A stretch of 64,000 nucleotides of DNA, from the NCBI RefSeq assembly GCF_001442535.1, contig NZ_CP013141.1:1055602-1119601 (forward strand), in the 5' to 3' direction. Position 1 is the first letter of the stretch, and each line of letters opens with the position of its first letter. This document shows positions 35,021 through 44,628 of the stretch, in pieces. Made by a program: the position numbers and the translations under genes. The notes beneath the pieces were generated by a model. That model was not told the DNA's origin and did no database searches. It was given only the letters and a program-made list of their open reading frames with translations. The stretch comes from Lysobacter antibioticus (GTDB taxonomy: Bacteria > Pseudomonadota > Gammaproteobacteria > Xanthomonadales > Xanthomonadaceae).

Positions 35021-35881
35021 TCAGTGTTGGTGGCCATGGCCAGCGTCGCGGGCCGGATCGGCGTCGGTCTTGGGTTTCGCTGCAGGCATGGCCATGTCCG
35101 CATGGGGATCGGCGGCCCGTAGGGGGGCCGGCGGTTTCGGCTCGGGCGGTTTTACCGTAGCCGCGTGGAGGTGCTGCATACCATCTGCGTGGGTATGGCG
35201 GGTTCCGTCTTCCGAAGTCATGCCCTGCTTCGCTCCTGTCGCCCCGCCCTTACCGCTCTGCTGGACATGCGCTTGTTCATGCGCGGGCTCACCGCTTTCC
35301 TGCTGGCTGTCGTGCTGGCCGGGAGCATGTCCGTGCCCGCCGGTTTCTCCACCGCCGTGCGAGTGCCCGCCGCTGCTGGCGACCCAGGCCTCGTACTTCG
35401 CTCGGTCGAGCTTCGGCAATTTTTGCAGGAACGCGGCCATGTTCCAGATGTATTCGTCTTGCATGCTCTTGCCCCAGGCCGGCATGCCGCTGGCCTTGAT
35501 GCCGTGCTTGATCACCCAGAACGCCTCGGCGGCGGACACCATTTTCCGGGTCAGGTCCGGCGGTGTCGGATACAGGCCTTTGCTCAGTTCGGTCGGCTCG
35601 CTGCCTGGCGCAAGATGACAGCCCGCGCACATCGCGGCGTAGTTGCCGGCTCCCTGTCGGATGCGCGCCTCATCGTCGAGACCGGGAGGCGGTTGCAATT
35701 CGCTAGCTCGTGCGGAGATCGAGCGAGCGCGGGCGGTTTCCAATAATGCGTAGACCGCAGGAGTATGCGGATCGTCGGCGGCGACGTTGTAGACGCCGGA
35801 GTACACGGTAACCGTACCGGCGACGGCGAGCAGGCCGATCGCGACTGCCGCCGCGAGCATGGAGGTGTGAATGGTCTTCAT
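35021..35881 (-). CDS. Cytochrome c with His-rich tail (CopM-like)
   Basis: 286 aa. N-terminal signal/anchor (AAAVAIGLLAVAG). Class I haem motif CAGCH at Cys85-His89, Met candidate in SGMPAWGKSM. After the haem domain (~180) comes a His/Gly/Met-rich extension (GGHSHGGGETGGHGHAP, DGTRHTHADGMQHLH, ending GHGHQH), a metal-binding tail. Xanthomonas copper clusters carry a cytochrome called CopM beside DUF411/CopG. Role: periplasmic electron transfer or copper handling. Confidence 0.87.
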   Translation of the reverse strand: MKTIHTSMLAAAVAIGLLAVAGTVTVYSGVYNVAADDPHTPAVYALLETARARSISARASELQPPPGLDDEARIRQGAGNYAAMCAGCHLAPGSEPTELSKGLYPTPPDLTRKMVSAAEAFWVIKHGIKASGMPAWGKSMQDEYIWNMAAFLQKLPKLDRAKYEAWVASSGGHSHGGGETGGHGHAPGQHDSQQESGEPAHEQAHVQQSGKGGATGAKQGMTSEDGTRHTHADGMQHLHAATVKPPEPKPPAPLRAADPHADMAMPAAKPKTDADPARDAGHGHQH

Positions 35882-36182
35882 GGAGTCTCTCTTGAATGCT
35901 GTGCGAACGCGCGGGCGTCCTGGCGAACTCGTGGCGCAGTCGGATGCAGCCTCGGCGCTAGGACCTGGCCGAGGCGAGGCGCAGGATCGCCGGTCCGTCG
36001 CGCGAGGCCGGCAAAGCCGGCGCGCAACGGAAACCGCGATCCGCCGGCGCGGCCGCCGAAGGAATCGAATGGCAGAGCGAGTTCTGGCTGCGCCAGGAAT
36101 GCCCGCGGGAAAGAGCGGGATCGTCGTGCTCGGCGGAGACCGCGTCCACGACGGCAAGCGCCTTTGCGGCGCCGGCGAACGT
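35882..36182. other. Gap in copper gene run, no gene seen
   Basis: About 300 bp between the CopL-like stop and the cytochrome start. No intact gene was recognised; a promoter for the cytochrome may be here. Confidence 0.35.
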
Positions 36183-36608
36183 TCAGACGATGGGAGGTCG
36201 AATCAGATGCGGGAGCGCCGGTGCGGGGTGACCCAAGCTCATCGCCCGGATCGACGGATCGCGAGCGATCACCACCGTGGGCTGCGCGACGGCCGGCACC
36301 GCGAACGCGCAGCTCTGCGTGCATGCGCAACCGCATGCGGAGGATTCGCAACAATCGGGCTCGGGATCGGCGCAACCATCCGGAGGCGGCCCGGAAGCAT
36401 CGTCTACACCCGCTGCCTTTCCTGCATGAGCCGCGTGGTGCTCCAGGCAGGGTGAAGCGCCCTGCTCAGCTATCGCCGTAACGGACGACGAAGCGGGTGG
36501 CATGGCCATTGCGCCCAACATGCGTATCGACGCGTTCGCCGTCCCTATCCCGTTGAGGATAAGGACCACGCTCAGCAGCAAACGCAGCGCGACGGCGGAA
36601 ACGGACAT
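36183..36608 (-). CDS. CopL-like metal-binding protein, first copy
   Basis: 141 aa from ATG 36608 (alternative ATG 36626 adds six residues). N-terminal hydrophobic segment (VALRLLLSVVLILNGIGTA), a short His/Met-containing middle (CLEHHAAHAG) and a Cys cluster PDCCESSACGCACTQSC, ending HLIRPPIV. The architecture and terminal RPPI match the copL leader-gene products of Xanthomonas copper operons; the second copy at 47957 ends IRPPIA. CopL is needed for copper-inducible expression. Here it precedes the CopM/CopG-like genes rather than copAB. Confidence 0.8.
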   Translation of the reverse strand: MSVSAVALRLLLSVVLILNGIGTANASIRMLGAMAMPPASSSVTAIAEQGASPCLEHHAAHAGKAAGVDDASGPPPDGCADPEPDCCESSACGCACTQSCAFAVPAVAQPTVVIARDPSIRAMSLGHPAPALPHLIRPPIV

Positions 36609-37126
36609 GACGGCACGATACCTCATTCGGGCTTCGGCGAAACAGGCCCCGCCTGGATGGCGATCCTGCGCGGTCGACTAGTGACCAGCAAGGCCTATCA
36701 AGCATCCGGCGATCGCCTCGGTCGGCTCCGATCGACTGCCATCGAATATGCAAGCGCCGCATTGATGCCCTGCGCATGCCGCATGACGGCGACATGACCG
36801 ACACGCGAACCCGCGTAAGCCATTGATCGCGCGCCGAACATAAACCGTAAGGTTCCCGGCAGGTGAATCCGGGTGCAAGCGTGGAGGCTCCATCCTGCCG
36901 CCGGCCAGGACGACGCCGGCCAGGACTCGATGCTTTGACCGGCGCCCGGGCCGTGCCTGTCCGTGCAAGCCATTGATTGCATTGGCCGCTCGAACCGTAA
37001 GGTTCCCGGCAGGTGAATCCGGGCGCAAGCGTGGATGCTCCGTCCTGCCGCCGGCCAGGACGACGCCGGCGCGGCTCGCCGGCATCGGATGCGAGCGAGA
37101 GTCGTCTGCACAGTGAGGACAAGATC
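36609..37126. other. Divergent intergenic region with tandem repeats
   Basis: About 520 bp between the minus-strand CopL-like gene and the plus-strand 77-aa gene. Dominated by the two repeat units at 36817-37070. It could be leader for either gene. No protein gene is convincing: repeat-derived frames run in several phases because 150 is divisible by three. Confidence 0.6.
36817..37070. repeat. Two 104-nt direct repeats at exact 150-bp period (structured-RNA candidate)
   Basis: Units 36817-36920 and 36967-37070 start AAGCCATTGAT and end CGACGCCGGC. The last 80 nt differ at five positions. Each unit can fold: GGTTCCC/CCGGG near AGGTGAATCC, CGGCAGG pairing with CCTGCCG, and a GCCGGC-N8-GCCGGC hairpin at the end. 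The leading stretch is less conserved than the folded part. This resembles a duplicated aptamer or regulatory RNA; it does not match glycine, cobalamin, c-di-GMP or guanidine-II motifs by eye. Confidence 0.75.
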
Positions 37127-37360
37127 ATGGCCACCATCACCTTCGCCGGTTACGGCGTCTGGAACAACACCAACGACGTCACCAGCAAAGTCACCCAGCA
37201 GTACGCCAACGGAGAGCGCAAGTTCATCGCCAACAACGGCGACTACGGCGATCCGTCACCGGGTGACCGCAAGTATCTGTACATCGTGTGGAGCTTCAAC
37301 GGCAGCACCAACAGCGGTGTGGTCGGCGAGAACGACGATCGCGGCATCATCGTGCCCTGA
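37127..37360 (+). CDS. 77-aa protein resembling DUF3395/DnaJC11 C-terminal domain
   Basis: ATG 37127 with GAGG 8 nt upstream. The sequence FAGYGVWNNTNDVTSKVTQ, then NGERKFIANNGDYGDPSPG and KYLYIVWSFNG fits the DUF3395 pattern (A-x-YG, DVT-x-x-V, NG, GDP-x-PG, K-x-L-x-I). Whole protein equals one domain with no signal peptide, Cys or Lys-rich tail. In eukaryotes the domain ends DNAJC11; the bacterial role is unknown. Preceded by the tandem repeat and followed by a terminator, so it is monocistronic. Confidence 0.72.
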   Translation: MATITFAGYGVWNNTNDVTSKVTQQYANGERKFIANNGDYGDPSPGDRKYLYIVWSFNGSTNSGVVGENDDRGIIVP

Positions 37361-37369
37361 TCGCCGACG

Positions 37370-37393
37370 CGCGGGGTCATCCCCGCGTATTTC
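37370..37393 (+). terminator. Intrinsic terminator after 77-aa gene
   Basis: CGCGGGG-tcat-CCCCGCG stem followed by TATTTC, 10 bp after the stop. Confidence 0.65.
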
Positions 37394-37480
37394 GAGCGAT
37401 GCGCCGGTTCGAGTCCGGACCGGCGCGATTCGGGCAACGGTACCGACCTGCCCTGCGATCGCCAGCCTTGCGCAGCGCGC

Positions 37481-38281
37481 TCAGGCGTCGAGCGTGGCGC
37501 CGCCGTCGACGCGCAGGTCGTGCAAGGTGATATGGCGCGCCCGGTCCGACAGCAAGAAGCAGACCGCCTCGGCGACATCGTCGGGGTCGGCGATACGCCC
37601 CAGCGGAATCCCCAGGCGAAAGCGATCGGCGGCGCCATGGAGAATCTCGCGGCGTGCCGCTTCGTCGCGCACGAAGGCGCGTTGCATCGCGGTATCGGTC
37701 GAGCCCGGCGAGACGATGTTGCAACGCACGCCTTTCGGCGCCAGCTCCAGTGCCAGGCAACGCAGATACTGCGTGGCCGCGGCCTTCGAGGCCGCATAAG
37801 CCGACATGCCGAAACGCGGGGCCGAGGCGGCGTTGGAGCCGACCAGGACGATGCTGCCGCGGCCGCGGGCGACCATCCTGCGCGCCACCGCTCGTGTGGT
37901 CGCGAACACGCCGCGGGCATTGACCGCCATGCAAGCCTCCCAATCTTCCGGATCGAGGTCGAGTGATTCGCCGACGCGCAAGATGCCGGCGACATGCGCC
38001 AGGTGTTCGATCGCGCCGAAGCCGGCTTCGACCTCCGCGACCGCCGCATCGACCGCGGCGACATCGGCGAGGTCCAGGACGATCGCATGGACCTGCGCGC
38101 CCTCGCGGCGCAACCCTTCGGCTACGGCCTGGAGCAGGTCGGCGTCGCGATCGACCAGGGCCACTCGCGCGCCCTCCCCCGCCAGACGCCGCGCGGTCGC
38201 CGCGCCGATGCCTTGCGCGGCGCCGGTCACCAGCACGGTGCGGCCGGCGAACTCGCCGGGCTTGAGTACCACAGCGCTCAA
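37481..38281 (-). CDS. entA: 2,3-dihydro-2,3-dihydroxybenzoate dehydrogenase (EntA/VibA)
   Basis: 266 aa. A TTG at 38281 overlaps the upstream stop (TTGA) with GAGG 7 nt before; GTG 38272 is an alternative. Short-chain dehydrogenase: NAD motif TGAAQGIGAATARRL, catalytic Ser near VGSNAASAP, and YAASKAA (YxxxK). NIVSPGSTDTAMQ is the characteristic loop of EntA-type enzymes. Oxidises 2,3-dihydro-DHB to 2,3-dihydroxybenzoate with NAD+. Last gene of the six-gene siderophore operon. Confidence 0.9.
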   Translation of the reverse strand: MSAVVLKPGEFAGRTVLVTGAAQGIGAATARRLAGEGARVALVDRDADLLQAVAEGLRREGAQVHAIVLDLADVAAVDAAVAEVEAGFGAIEHLAHVAGILRVGESLDLDPEDWEACMAVNARGVFATTRAVARRMVARGRGSIVLVGSNAASAPRFGMSAYAASKAAATQYLRCLALELAPKGVRCNIVSPGSTDTAMQRAFVRDEAARREILHGAADRFRLGIPLGRIADPDDVAEAVCFLLSDRARHITLHDLRVDGGATLDA

Positions 38282-39108
38282 GCCGCAACCTCGTCGAAGG
38301 CGTCCATAATGCGATGGCGTTCGTCGTGGTAGCGGTCTTCGTCCCAGCGGTCTTTCCAGTACGGTACCGCGTACATCATCCGCCGCGGCACACCGCGAAC
38401 CTCGGCGAGATAATCGCGGATCGCGACGACTTGCGCGCTTTCGCCGGCCAAGGTGACCGACACGGTCTCGGCCTCGTTCCACGGCAGCTTACGCACCGCA
38501 TCGAGCAGCAAGCGGCTCGCGCCGGCGGGACCGCCATGGCGCGACAGCCATTGCGCGTTCAAGCGTGGGTGCGGCGGCAGCGGCTGCACTTCGCTCGCAT
38601 CCGGCACCTCGATCAGGACATCGACCTGCGCCGAAACCGGCAGCTTGGCGATCACCGCGTACAGCAAGGGATAACTGCTGGGATCGCCGATCAGCACAAA
38701 GCGCTGCGCATGCCCCTGGAACAGATCGGGCCCTCCCGGTCCGGCCAGGCCGAGCGGATCGCCGACGCCGGCGCGCATGGCCCAGCGCGAGGCCGGGCCA
38801 TCGTCGCCGTGCAGGACGATATCGACGTCGATCTCGTTCGCGCCCGGGTCGATACGCACCACCGTGTAGGTGCGCACATGCGGTCGCACCGCATGCTCGG
38901 GCCAGACCGGGCCGCGTTCGCCTGGGCTCGGCAATACCGGTGTCTCGCCGGCGCGGTCCGGAAACAACAGCTTGATATGCGCGCCTTCGCTGCCGCTCGG
39001 AAAACCGATCAGGTCGTCGCCGCCGAGGGTGAAGCGGCGCATGTGCGGGGTCAGGTCGGCGACTCGCAGCACCCGCAACAAGCGCGGGCGCGGACGTGCG
39101 GCGCTCAT
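38278..39108 (-). CDS. Siderophore-interacting protein (ViuB/SIP ferric reductase)
   Basis: 276 aa, ATG overlapping the upstream stop by 4 nt. Ferredoxin-reductase-like fold: FAD motif VRTYTVVRIDP, NAD(P) region FVLIGDPSSYPLLYAVI, and YWKDRWDEDRYHDER at the end, as in ViuB/YqjH proteins. Cytoplasmic; reduces ferric-siderophore to release iron. Placement inside the biosynthetic operon links uptake and synthesis of the same catechol. Confidence 0.9.
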   Translation of the reverse strand: MSAARPRPRLLRVLRVADLTPHMRRFTLGGDDLIGFPSGSEGAHIKLLFPDRAGETPVLPSPGERGPVWPEHAVRPHVRTYTVVRIDPGANEIDVDIVLHGDDGPASRWAMRAGVGDPLGLAGPGGPDLFQGHAQRFVLIGDPSSYPLLYAVIAKLPVSAQVDVLIEVPDASEVQPLPPHPRLNAQWLSRHGGPAGASRLLLDAVRKLPWNEAETVSVTLAGESAQVVAIRDYLAEVRGVPRRMMYAVPYWKDRWDEDRYHDERHRIMDAFDEVAA

Positions 39109-40433
39109 GCCGCCTCCGCCGTGCGAGGCGAAGAGATCTGCCGGGCCAGCGCGCCGACCGAAATCGCCGGTTCGGCGATCACCGCGTCGAGCACCTCGCA
39201 CAGCGCAGCGTGATGCGCTTGCAGCGTCGCCGCATCGTAGGCCTGGGGATTGGCTTCGATGTCGAAACGGATACCTTCGGCCATCGGCGAGACGGTGATG
39301 TCGAGGTCTTCGACCGAACCGACCGAGATCGGGTGGGCGCGGCTATGCAGTCCTTCGAAGACGAAGCCGCGATCGAAGGGCATGAGGTTGACGACCGGAC
39401 CGTAGAGCTGGGCATGGCCGTCGGCCAGGCCGAGATCGCGGCGCATCCACTCGTAGTTGTAGCGTTGGTGGCTGCGCAGTTCGCGCAGTCCGCCGGCCAC
39501 CGTTCGTACCAGGCCTTCGAACCCCTGCTGCGGGTCGATGCGCAGGCGCAGCGGCACCACGTTCATCGCCATGCACGGCACGGCGAGTGCCGGCGTACCA
39601 AGCCGGTTCATCACCAACAAGCCCAGGCTGAGATCGCTCGCGCCGCTGCGCGCATGCAGCCAGGCGAAAATCGAAGCGATCAGCCAGGTCGCCCAATCGG
39701 TGCCGAGCCCCCGTGCCGCCGTCTGCCATCGTGCGTACTCGGCCGGCGCCAGCAGACGGCGTTGCGAATGCGAGCTGTCGTCGGGCGCGCACTTCGGGCC
39801 GAGAGTGGCCGGCTCGCCGACGTCGCCGAAACGCTGCGTCCAGTAATCGCGGTCGGCGAGGAACCGCGGCGAGGCGCGATAGGCGGCCTCGTCGGCGATG
39901 GTCGCCGCCAGGGACCAGTCGCGCGCAGGCCCCGCCGCGCGTCCGCCGACACCGGCCGAATACAGTTCGGCGACGCGGTGGATCAACAGCAGGTAAGCGA
40001 AGCCGTCGAGAGCGATGTGGTGGGCCCGCAGATACCACAGGTGGCGGTGTTCGCCGAGGCGGATCAATGCAGTCGCGAACAAGGGCCGCTGCGCCAGGTC
40101 GGCGCTGCGCTGCAGGTCCTCGTCCATCCAGGCGCGGGCGCTGCGCCACGGATCCTCGCAGTTCGAGTAGTCCTGGTGCGCGATCACCACCGGCCGTGCC
40201 GCATCGAGTGTCTGCACGACTTCTTCGCCCTGCAGGCGATAGCGCATGTGCAAGGCATCGCAGGCCGACAAGGTGTCGCACAACGCGGCTTCCAGCGCTG
40301 CCAGGTCCAGCGGGCCGCTCAGTTCGATCGCCTCGGCAGTCCAGAACGAGGGGCTGTCGGGATCGAGCTGTTGCCCGGCCCACATGCCGTACTGCGGGCC
40401 GGTCAGCGGCAAGGCCACGGTGCTCGACTCCAT
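39105..40433 (-). CDS. Free-standing condensation domain, VibH-like amide synthase
   Basis: 442 aa, about the length of VibH. Consists only of an NRPS condensation domain: LPLTGPQYGMWAGQQLDP (C1), His138-His139-x-x-x-Asp143-Gly144 in AHHIALDGF, then RLGTPALAVPCMAMNVVPLR and PVVNLMPFD. No adenylation, carrier or thioesterase part. By precedent VibH joins DHB from the EntB/VibB carrier to a free polyamine rather than to a loaded amino acid. Start ATG overlaps the entB stop by 1 nt. The amine is not deducible. Confidence 0.87.
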   Translation of the reverse strand: MESSTVALPLTGPQYGMWAGQQLDPDSPSFWTAEAIELSGPLDLAALEAALCDTLSACDALHMRYRLQGEEVVQTLDAARPVVIAHQDYSNCEDPWRSARAWMDEDLQRSADLAQRPLFATALIRLGEHRHLWYLRAHHIALDGFAYLLLIHRVAELYSAGVGGRAAGPARDWSLAATIADEAAYRASPRFLADRDYWTQRFGDVGEPATLGPKCAPDDSSHSQRRLLAPAEYARWQTAARGLGTDWATWLIASIFAWLHARSGASDLSLGLLVMNRLGTPALAVPCMAMNVVPLRLRIDPQQGFEGLVRTVAGGLRELRSHQRYNYEWMRRDLGLADGHAQLYGPVVNLMPFDRGFVFEGLHSRAHPISVGSVEDLDITVSPMAEGIRFDIEANPQAYDAATLQAHHAALCEVLDAVIAEPAISVGALARQISSPRTAEAA

Positions 40434-41311
40434 CAGGCGGCCCTTCGCGAGTCGATCAACTGCCACCACTCCGACACACTGCCGCGCTCGGCCAGCTCGA
40501 CCAGGCCGATGCGTTCGCCGCGGCTCGACCAGCGCTCCAGCAAGGTCATCAAACGGATCGAGTCCAGGCCGGCTTCGAAGGGATTGTCCGAGGCCGCGAT
40601 GTCGTCGAGCGGCACTTCCATGATCTGCGCCAACTCGGTGCGCAGGGCGATCAGGCTGCGCGGCAGGCCCAGGCCGGTGCCGAGCGCTTCGATGCAGGCA
40701 GCACGATCGATGACGACACCGCAACGGCGCGACACGTAGTCCAGCGCCATCGCATGTTCCTCGGCGGAGAAGTCGGCGACCGCGTCGGCGACCATGAACG
40801 GCTGGATGTCGTGCATGAAGGCATCGGCCAGAGTCATCATGCAGCCGATGTGGGCATAGATGCCGCAGACGATGAGCTGGTCGCGGCCTTGCTCGCGCAT
40901 GCGTTCGCGCAGGTCGCTGGAGACGAAGGCGCTGTAACGCCACTTGGTCAGCACTACGTCCTGCGGGCGCGGCGCGATCTCGAGCGCGACCGGCGCCAGT
41001 TCCGGTTTGGCGGTGATGCCCGGTCCCCACCAGGGCTGCAACAGGCCGCGCTGCGCCGCACTCTGTTCGGTCGGTTGCGCGGTGTATACCACCGGCACGC
41101 CGGCATCGTCGCACGCGTCGCGCAAGGCGCGGATGTTCGCCAGCAATTCCGGTACCGGTGCCTGGGCGCGGTCGTAGAAGGCGAGAAAGTAATCCTGCAT
41201 GTCGTGGATCAGCAGCACCGCGCGGGACGGGTCCGGGCGCCAGTCGACGCGGTTCGCCGGCAATCGGGCGGCGCCCGGCATGGGATAGGAAGCGATGGTC
41301 GGAATCGTCAT
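40433..41311 (-). CDS. entB: Isochorismatase with C-terminal aryl carrier domain (EntB/VibB)
   Basis: 292 aa. Isochorismatase domain ~1-210: [13 protein letters not shown] (catalytic Asp), TKWRYSAF (Lys), [17 protein letters not shown] (Cys). The carrier domain ~220-292 holds phosphopantetheine Ser251 in [17 protein letters not shown]. Hydrolyses isochorismate to 2,3-dihydro-DHB and carries DHB as thioester. Needs a phosphopantetheinyl transferase, not found in this window. ATG overlaps the entE stop by 4 nt. Confidence 0.93.
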   Translation of the reverse strand: MTIPTIASYPMPGAARLPANRVDWRPDPSRAVLLIHDMQDYFLAFYDRAQAPVPELLANIRALRDACDDAGVPVVYTAQPTEQSAAQRGLLQPWWGPGITAKPELAPVALEIAPRPQDVVLTKWRYSAFVSSDLRERMREQGRDQLIVCGIYAHIGCMMTLADAFMHDIQPFMVADAVADFSAEEHAMALDYVSRRCGVVIDRAACIEALGTGLGLPRSLIALRTELAQIMEVPLDDIAASDNPFEAGLDSIRLMTLLERWSSRGERIGLVELAERGSVSEWWQLIDSRRAA

Positions 41312-42972
41312 GACAGCGTTTCGGCGATAAGTGAGTGGGTGGGCCCCGAGGCATCGGCCGACGGGGCGAGGAAACGGGCGCGCAGCAGCTTTTTGTCGAT
41401 CTTGCCGACCGCAGTGCGCGGCAAGCGCTCGACCGGTTCGATGCGGTCGGGAATCTTGAAGGCGGCGATACCGCGTTCGCGCAGGAAACGCTGCAGCTCG
41501 CGCGGGCTCGGCGCGGGCTCGCGCAGGACCACGAAAGCGCAGGACTTTTCGCCGAGCCAGCGGTCCGGCATCGCCACCAGGGCAGCATCGAACACCGCCG
41601 GATGCGCGAGCAGATGGCTCTCAACTTCCTCGGCGGCGATTTTTTCGCCGCCGCGGTTCACTTGGTCCTTGGCGCGGCCTTCGACGATCAGATGCCCCGA
41701 CGCCAGGCGCCGTACCCGATCGCCGGTGCGGTAGAAACCGTCCACGGTGAAGGCCCGGGCGTTATGCGCTTCGGCGCGGTAATAGCCGCGGATCGTGTAC
41801 GGACCGCGCGTGAGCAAGTGACCGGTTTCGCCCTCGGCTACGGGACAGTCGTCGTCGTCGACGATACGTATCTCGTCGTCGGCGCTGATCGGTCGCCCCT
41901 GGGTGGCGAGCACCAGTTCCTCGGCATCGTCGTCGCGGGTGTAGTTGACCAGGCCTTCGGCCATGCCGAACACCTGCTGCAGGCGGCAGCCGAAAGCGCC
42001 CGGCACGCGCCGTGCGACCTCGTTCGCGAGATGAGCGCCGCCGATCTGGATGGTCTGCAGGCTCGACAGGTCATGGCGTTCGCGCGCGCGCGATTCCAGC
42101 CAGGCCAAGGCCAGCGAGGGCACCAGCGAAGTCAGGGTCACGCGCTCGGCGGCGATCAGGCCGAAACAGAAATCGGGTTCGGCCTGGCGTGCGAGCACGA
42201 CGCGGCCGCCGACTTCGAACACGCCGAGCGCACCGGGCGAACTCATCGGAAAATTATGCGCGCACGGCAGCGCGCACAGGTAAACGCAGCGCTCGTCCAG
42301 CCCACAGATCTCGGCGCTGGCGCGGACGCTGTAGAGGTAATCGTCGTGGCTGCGCGGGATCAGTTTCGGCACCCCGGTGCTGCCGCCGGACAACTGCAGG
42401 AAGGCGATTTCGCCGGCATCCGGCCCGGGCCGATCGATCGGCGCATCGTAGAGCGAATCGAAAGCGTGGAACTCCTGCGCATCGCCGACCACGATGACTT
42501 CGCGCAGGCAGTCCTGCGATGCGCGCACTTCGCGCATCAGCTCGCGGTAATCGAAACCGGCCTCGCGGTCGGCGATCACGCAGGCCCGGGCCTGGGTGTG
42601 CTCGACGAAGTAGGCGATCTCCGAACGCCGGTGCGCCGGCAAGGCGAACACCGGCAAGGCGCCGATGCGGAACAAGGCATAGCAGGCGACGTAATACTCG
42701 CCCAGGTTCGGCAGCTGCAACACGACCCGGTCGCGCGGGCCGATGCCCAGGCGGGCCAGGCCAGCAGCGAAGCGCCGGATTTTCTCGTCGAACTGCGCAT
42801 AGCTCCAACGCCGTTCACCGCAGACCACGGCGACGCGTTCGCCGTGCTCGGCGACGACCTGGGCCAGGCGCTGGTACAGGCCGACCCCGGCCCAGTAGCC
42901 GAGCGCGCGATAGCGCTCGGCGAACTCCTCCGGCCAGGGCGTACAGCCCTCGAGCAGATCCGCACCGCTCAT
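41308..42972 (-). CDS. entE: 2,3-dihydroxybenzoate-AMP ligase (EntE/DhbE)
   Basis: 554 aa. Stand-alone adenylation enzyme of the aryl-acid class: [19 protein letters not shown] (A3), [14 protein letters not shown] (aryl-specific pocket), [25 protein letters not shown] (A7/A8), [13 protein letters not shown], and [10 protein letters not shown] with the catalytic Lys. Activates DHB with ATP and loads it on EntB Ser251. Overlaps both neighbours by 4 nt. Confidence 0.94.
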   Translation of the reverse strand: MSGADLLEGCTPWPEEFAERYRALGYWAGVGLYQRLAQVVAEHGERVAVVCGERRWSYAQFDEKIRRFAAGLARLGIGPRDRVVLQLPNLGEYYVACYALFRIGALPVFALPAHRRSEIAYFVEHTQARACVIADREAGFDYRELMREVRASQDCLREVIVVGDAQEFHAFDSLYDAPIDRPGPDAGEIAFLQLSGGSTGVPKLIPRSHDDYLYSVRASAEICGLDERCVYLCALPCAHNFPMSSPGALGVFEVGGRVVLARQAEPDFCFGLIAAERVTLTSLVPSLALAWLESRARERHDLSSLQTIQIGGAHLANEVARRVPGAFGCRLQQVFGMAEGLVNYTRDDDAEELVLATQGRPISADDEIRIVDDDDCPVAEGETGHLLTRGPYTIRGYYRAEAHNARAFTVDGFYRTGDRVRRLASGHLIVEGRAKDQVNRGGEKIAAEEVESHLLAHPAVFDAALVAMPDRWLGEKSCAFVVLREPAPSPRELQRFLRERGIAAFKIPDRIEPVERLPRTAVGKIDKKLLRARFLAPSADASGPTHSLIAETLS

Positions 42973-44213
42973 GCCCTGCCCTCCGCGCCGCTCGCCTCCA
43001 CCGCCTGGGTCAGCCCCATCGCGTTGAGCATGGTGCCGAGCTTGGCGGTGGTCTCGGCGAGTTCGGCATCGGGTTCGGAGCCGGCGACGATGCCGGCGCC
43101 GGCGAATACGGTCGCGCTGTCTTCCTCGACCATGGCGCAGCGGATCGTCACCGCCCACTCGCCGTCGCCCTCGGCGTCGCACCAGCCGACCAGGCCGGTG
43201 AACAGACCGCGGTCGTAACCTTCCAGCTCGTGGATCACGCCGCGCGCCGGCTCGGTCGGATAGCCGCAGACCGCCGGCGTCGGGTGCAAGGCCAGCGCCA
43301 GACGCAGCGAGCTCGTGTTCGGATCGATCAACTCGCCGTCGACGACGCTCGACAGATGCCACATGGTCGGCGTGGCCACCAGCGACGGCGTCTTCGGCAC
43401 GCGCAGATCGCGGCAATACGGACGCAAGGCGGCGGCGACCGCATCGACGACCAGGGCGTGCTCGTAGCGGTCCTTGGCCGATTCGAGCAGCCCGCGTGCC
43501 CGGCGTTGGTCTTCTTCGGCATCGGCGACACGCGGAATCGAACCGGCCAACGGATTGGAAACCACCCGGGCGCCGCGCTTGGACAGCAACAGTTCCGGGC
43601 TGGAACCGATCAGGCAGGCCTTCGGCCCGGCCGCGCCGGCCAGGTCCATAGCGAAGGTGTAGGCGCCGGGCGCACGCGTCAGCAACTGCGCGAGCAACTG
43701 CGGCACGTCGACCCGCGCGGCGATGCGCAGGCTGCGCGACATCACCACCTTGCTGATGCCGCCGTCGTGAATGCGATCGAGCGAGCGCTCGACGTTGCGC
43801 TTGAACTGCGCCGGCGCGGGCACCGACTCGACCCGGGGCGCGGCCTTCTGATCCGACGGCAGCGAACTCAAGGTGGCGCCGCGATGACGCGCACGTCCCG
43901 CGGCGAAGGCGGCCTGCGACGGCACCCACAGACAGGAGGCTTGCGAGGCGCTGAACGGCACCGCGCCCATCAGCGGCAAGCGCCCACTGTCGTTGGCCAC
44001 CCGCGCCAGCAATCGCTCGGATTCGCCGGCCAGATCGGTATCGATCGAATGCACCAGGGTTTCCAGCACGCCGCGCGCATGCAGTTGATGCGAAGCCGAC
44101 GAGAACAGCGAGTCGTGCGCCAGATAGCTCGACAACAAGGCCGGAGTCGCAGGCGAGCGGACGCCGTGGCTAGGCGACTCCACCGCAGTCAGGGCATGCG
44201 TTTCGCCGATCAT
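42969..44213 (-). CDS. entC: Isochorismate synthase (EntC/DhbC)
   Basis: 414 aa, first gene of the operon. ATG 44213 preceded by a G-rich stretch. Chorismate-binding domain: [73 protein letters not shown], and [18 protein letters not shown]. These are the EntC hallmarks (Lys base, Glu acid, Mg-binding Glu). Converts chorismate to isochorismate. Promoter must lie in 44214-44640; no Fur box was evident there. Confidence 0.93.
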   Translation of the reverse strand: MIGETHALTAVESPSHGVRSPATPALLSSYLAHDSLFSSASHQLHARGVLETLVHSIDTDLAGESERLLARVANDSGRLPLMGAVPFSASQASCLWVPSQAAFAAGRARHRGATLSSLPSDQKAAPRVESVPAPAQFKRNVERSLDRIHDGGISKVVMSRSLRIAARVDVPQLLAQLLTRAPGAYTFAMDLAGAAGPKACLIGSSPELLLSKRGARVVSNPLAGSIPRVADAEEDQRRARGLLESAKDRYEHALVVDAVAAALRPYCRDLRVPKTPSLVATPTMWHLSSVVDGELIDPNTSSLRLALALHPTPAVCGYPTEPARGVIHELEGYDRGLFTGLVGWCDAEGDGEWAVTIRCAMVEEDSATVFAGAGIVAGSEPDAELAETTAKLGTMLNAMGLTQAVEASGAEGRA

Positions 44214-44628
44214 CGCCCGCCCCCGGCTCGCGTCGAAACGAACTGGACACGAACGAAAACGGGCCGCAGCGATGCGGCAGACGATCGGACACGGGGGGAC
44301 GCGCAAGCCGCGCCTCGGAATGCGTTCACTGTGATTACCTGCAGGCTCTGGATGTGATCGAGCTTGCGGGCAGGAACGCCGGCTGGCTGAGTGATGGCGG
44401 GCATCGTGCCCGTCATGGAATCGTCATGCACCGGCGGGTCGCCGGCTGCGGATTAAAGTACGCCGAGCCACCTGCCTTGGCAAGCTGGGCTTCGCACTCG
44501 CATCGTTCACTTTCGATGTGTGCGACACACGAGCGCCGCGTACTGTGCAGGCTTTCGCACGAACCGGCGCGGCTGCGCGCCGCAGGACGGAAGCGCTGCC
44601 CTGCGACGCGCATCACACCCGGTGCGCG
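44214..44628. other. Siderophore operon leader/promoter region
   Basis: About 415 bp upstream of entC and downstream of the GH16 stop. No AT-rich Fur-box-like 19-mer is visible. A 73-codon frame (44431-44210) ends with an ATGA overlap onto the entC start but resembles no known protein. Confidence 0.4.

Noticed and set aside
36841-37070. Cobalamin, glycine or guanidine-II riboswitch
   Set aside because: Only loose local similarities; conserved core strings of these aptamers are absent.
36466-37140. Repeat-derived minus-strand proteins with duplicated segments
   Set aside because: The 150-bp period keeps every frame in phase, so repetition at protein level is a by-product; folding potential is better evidence of RNA function.
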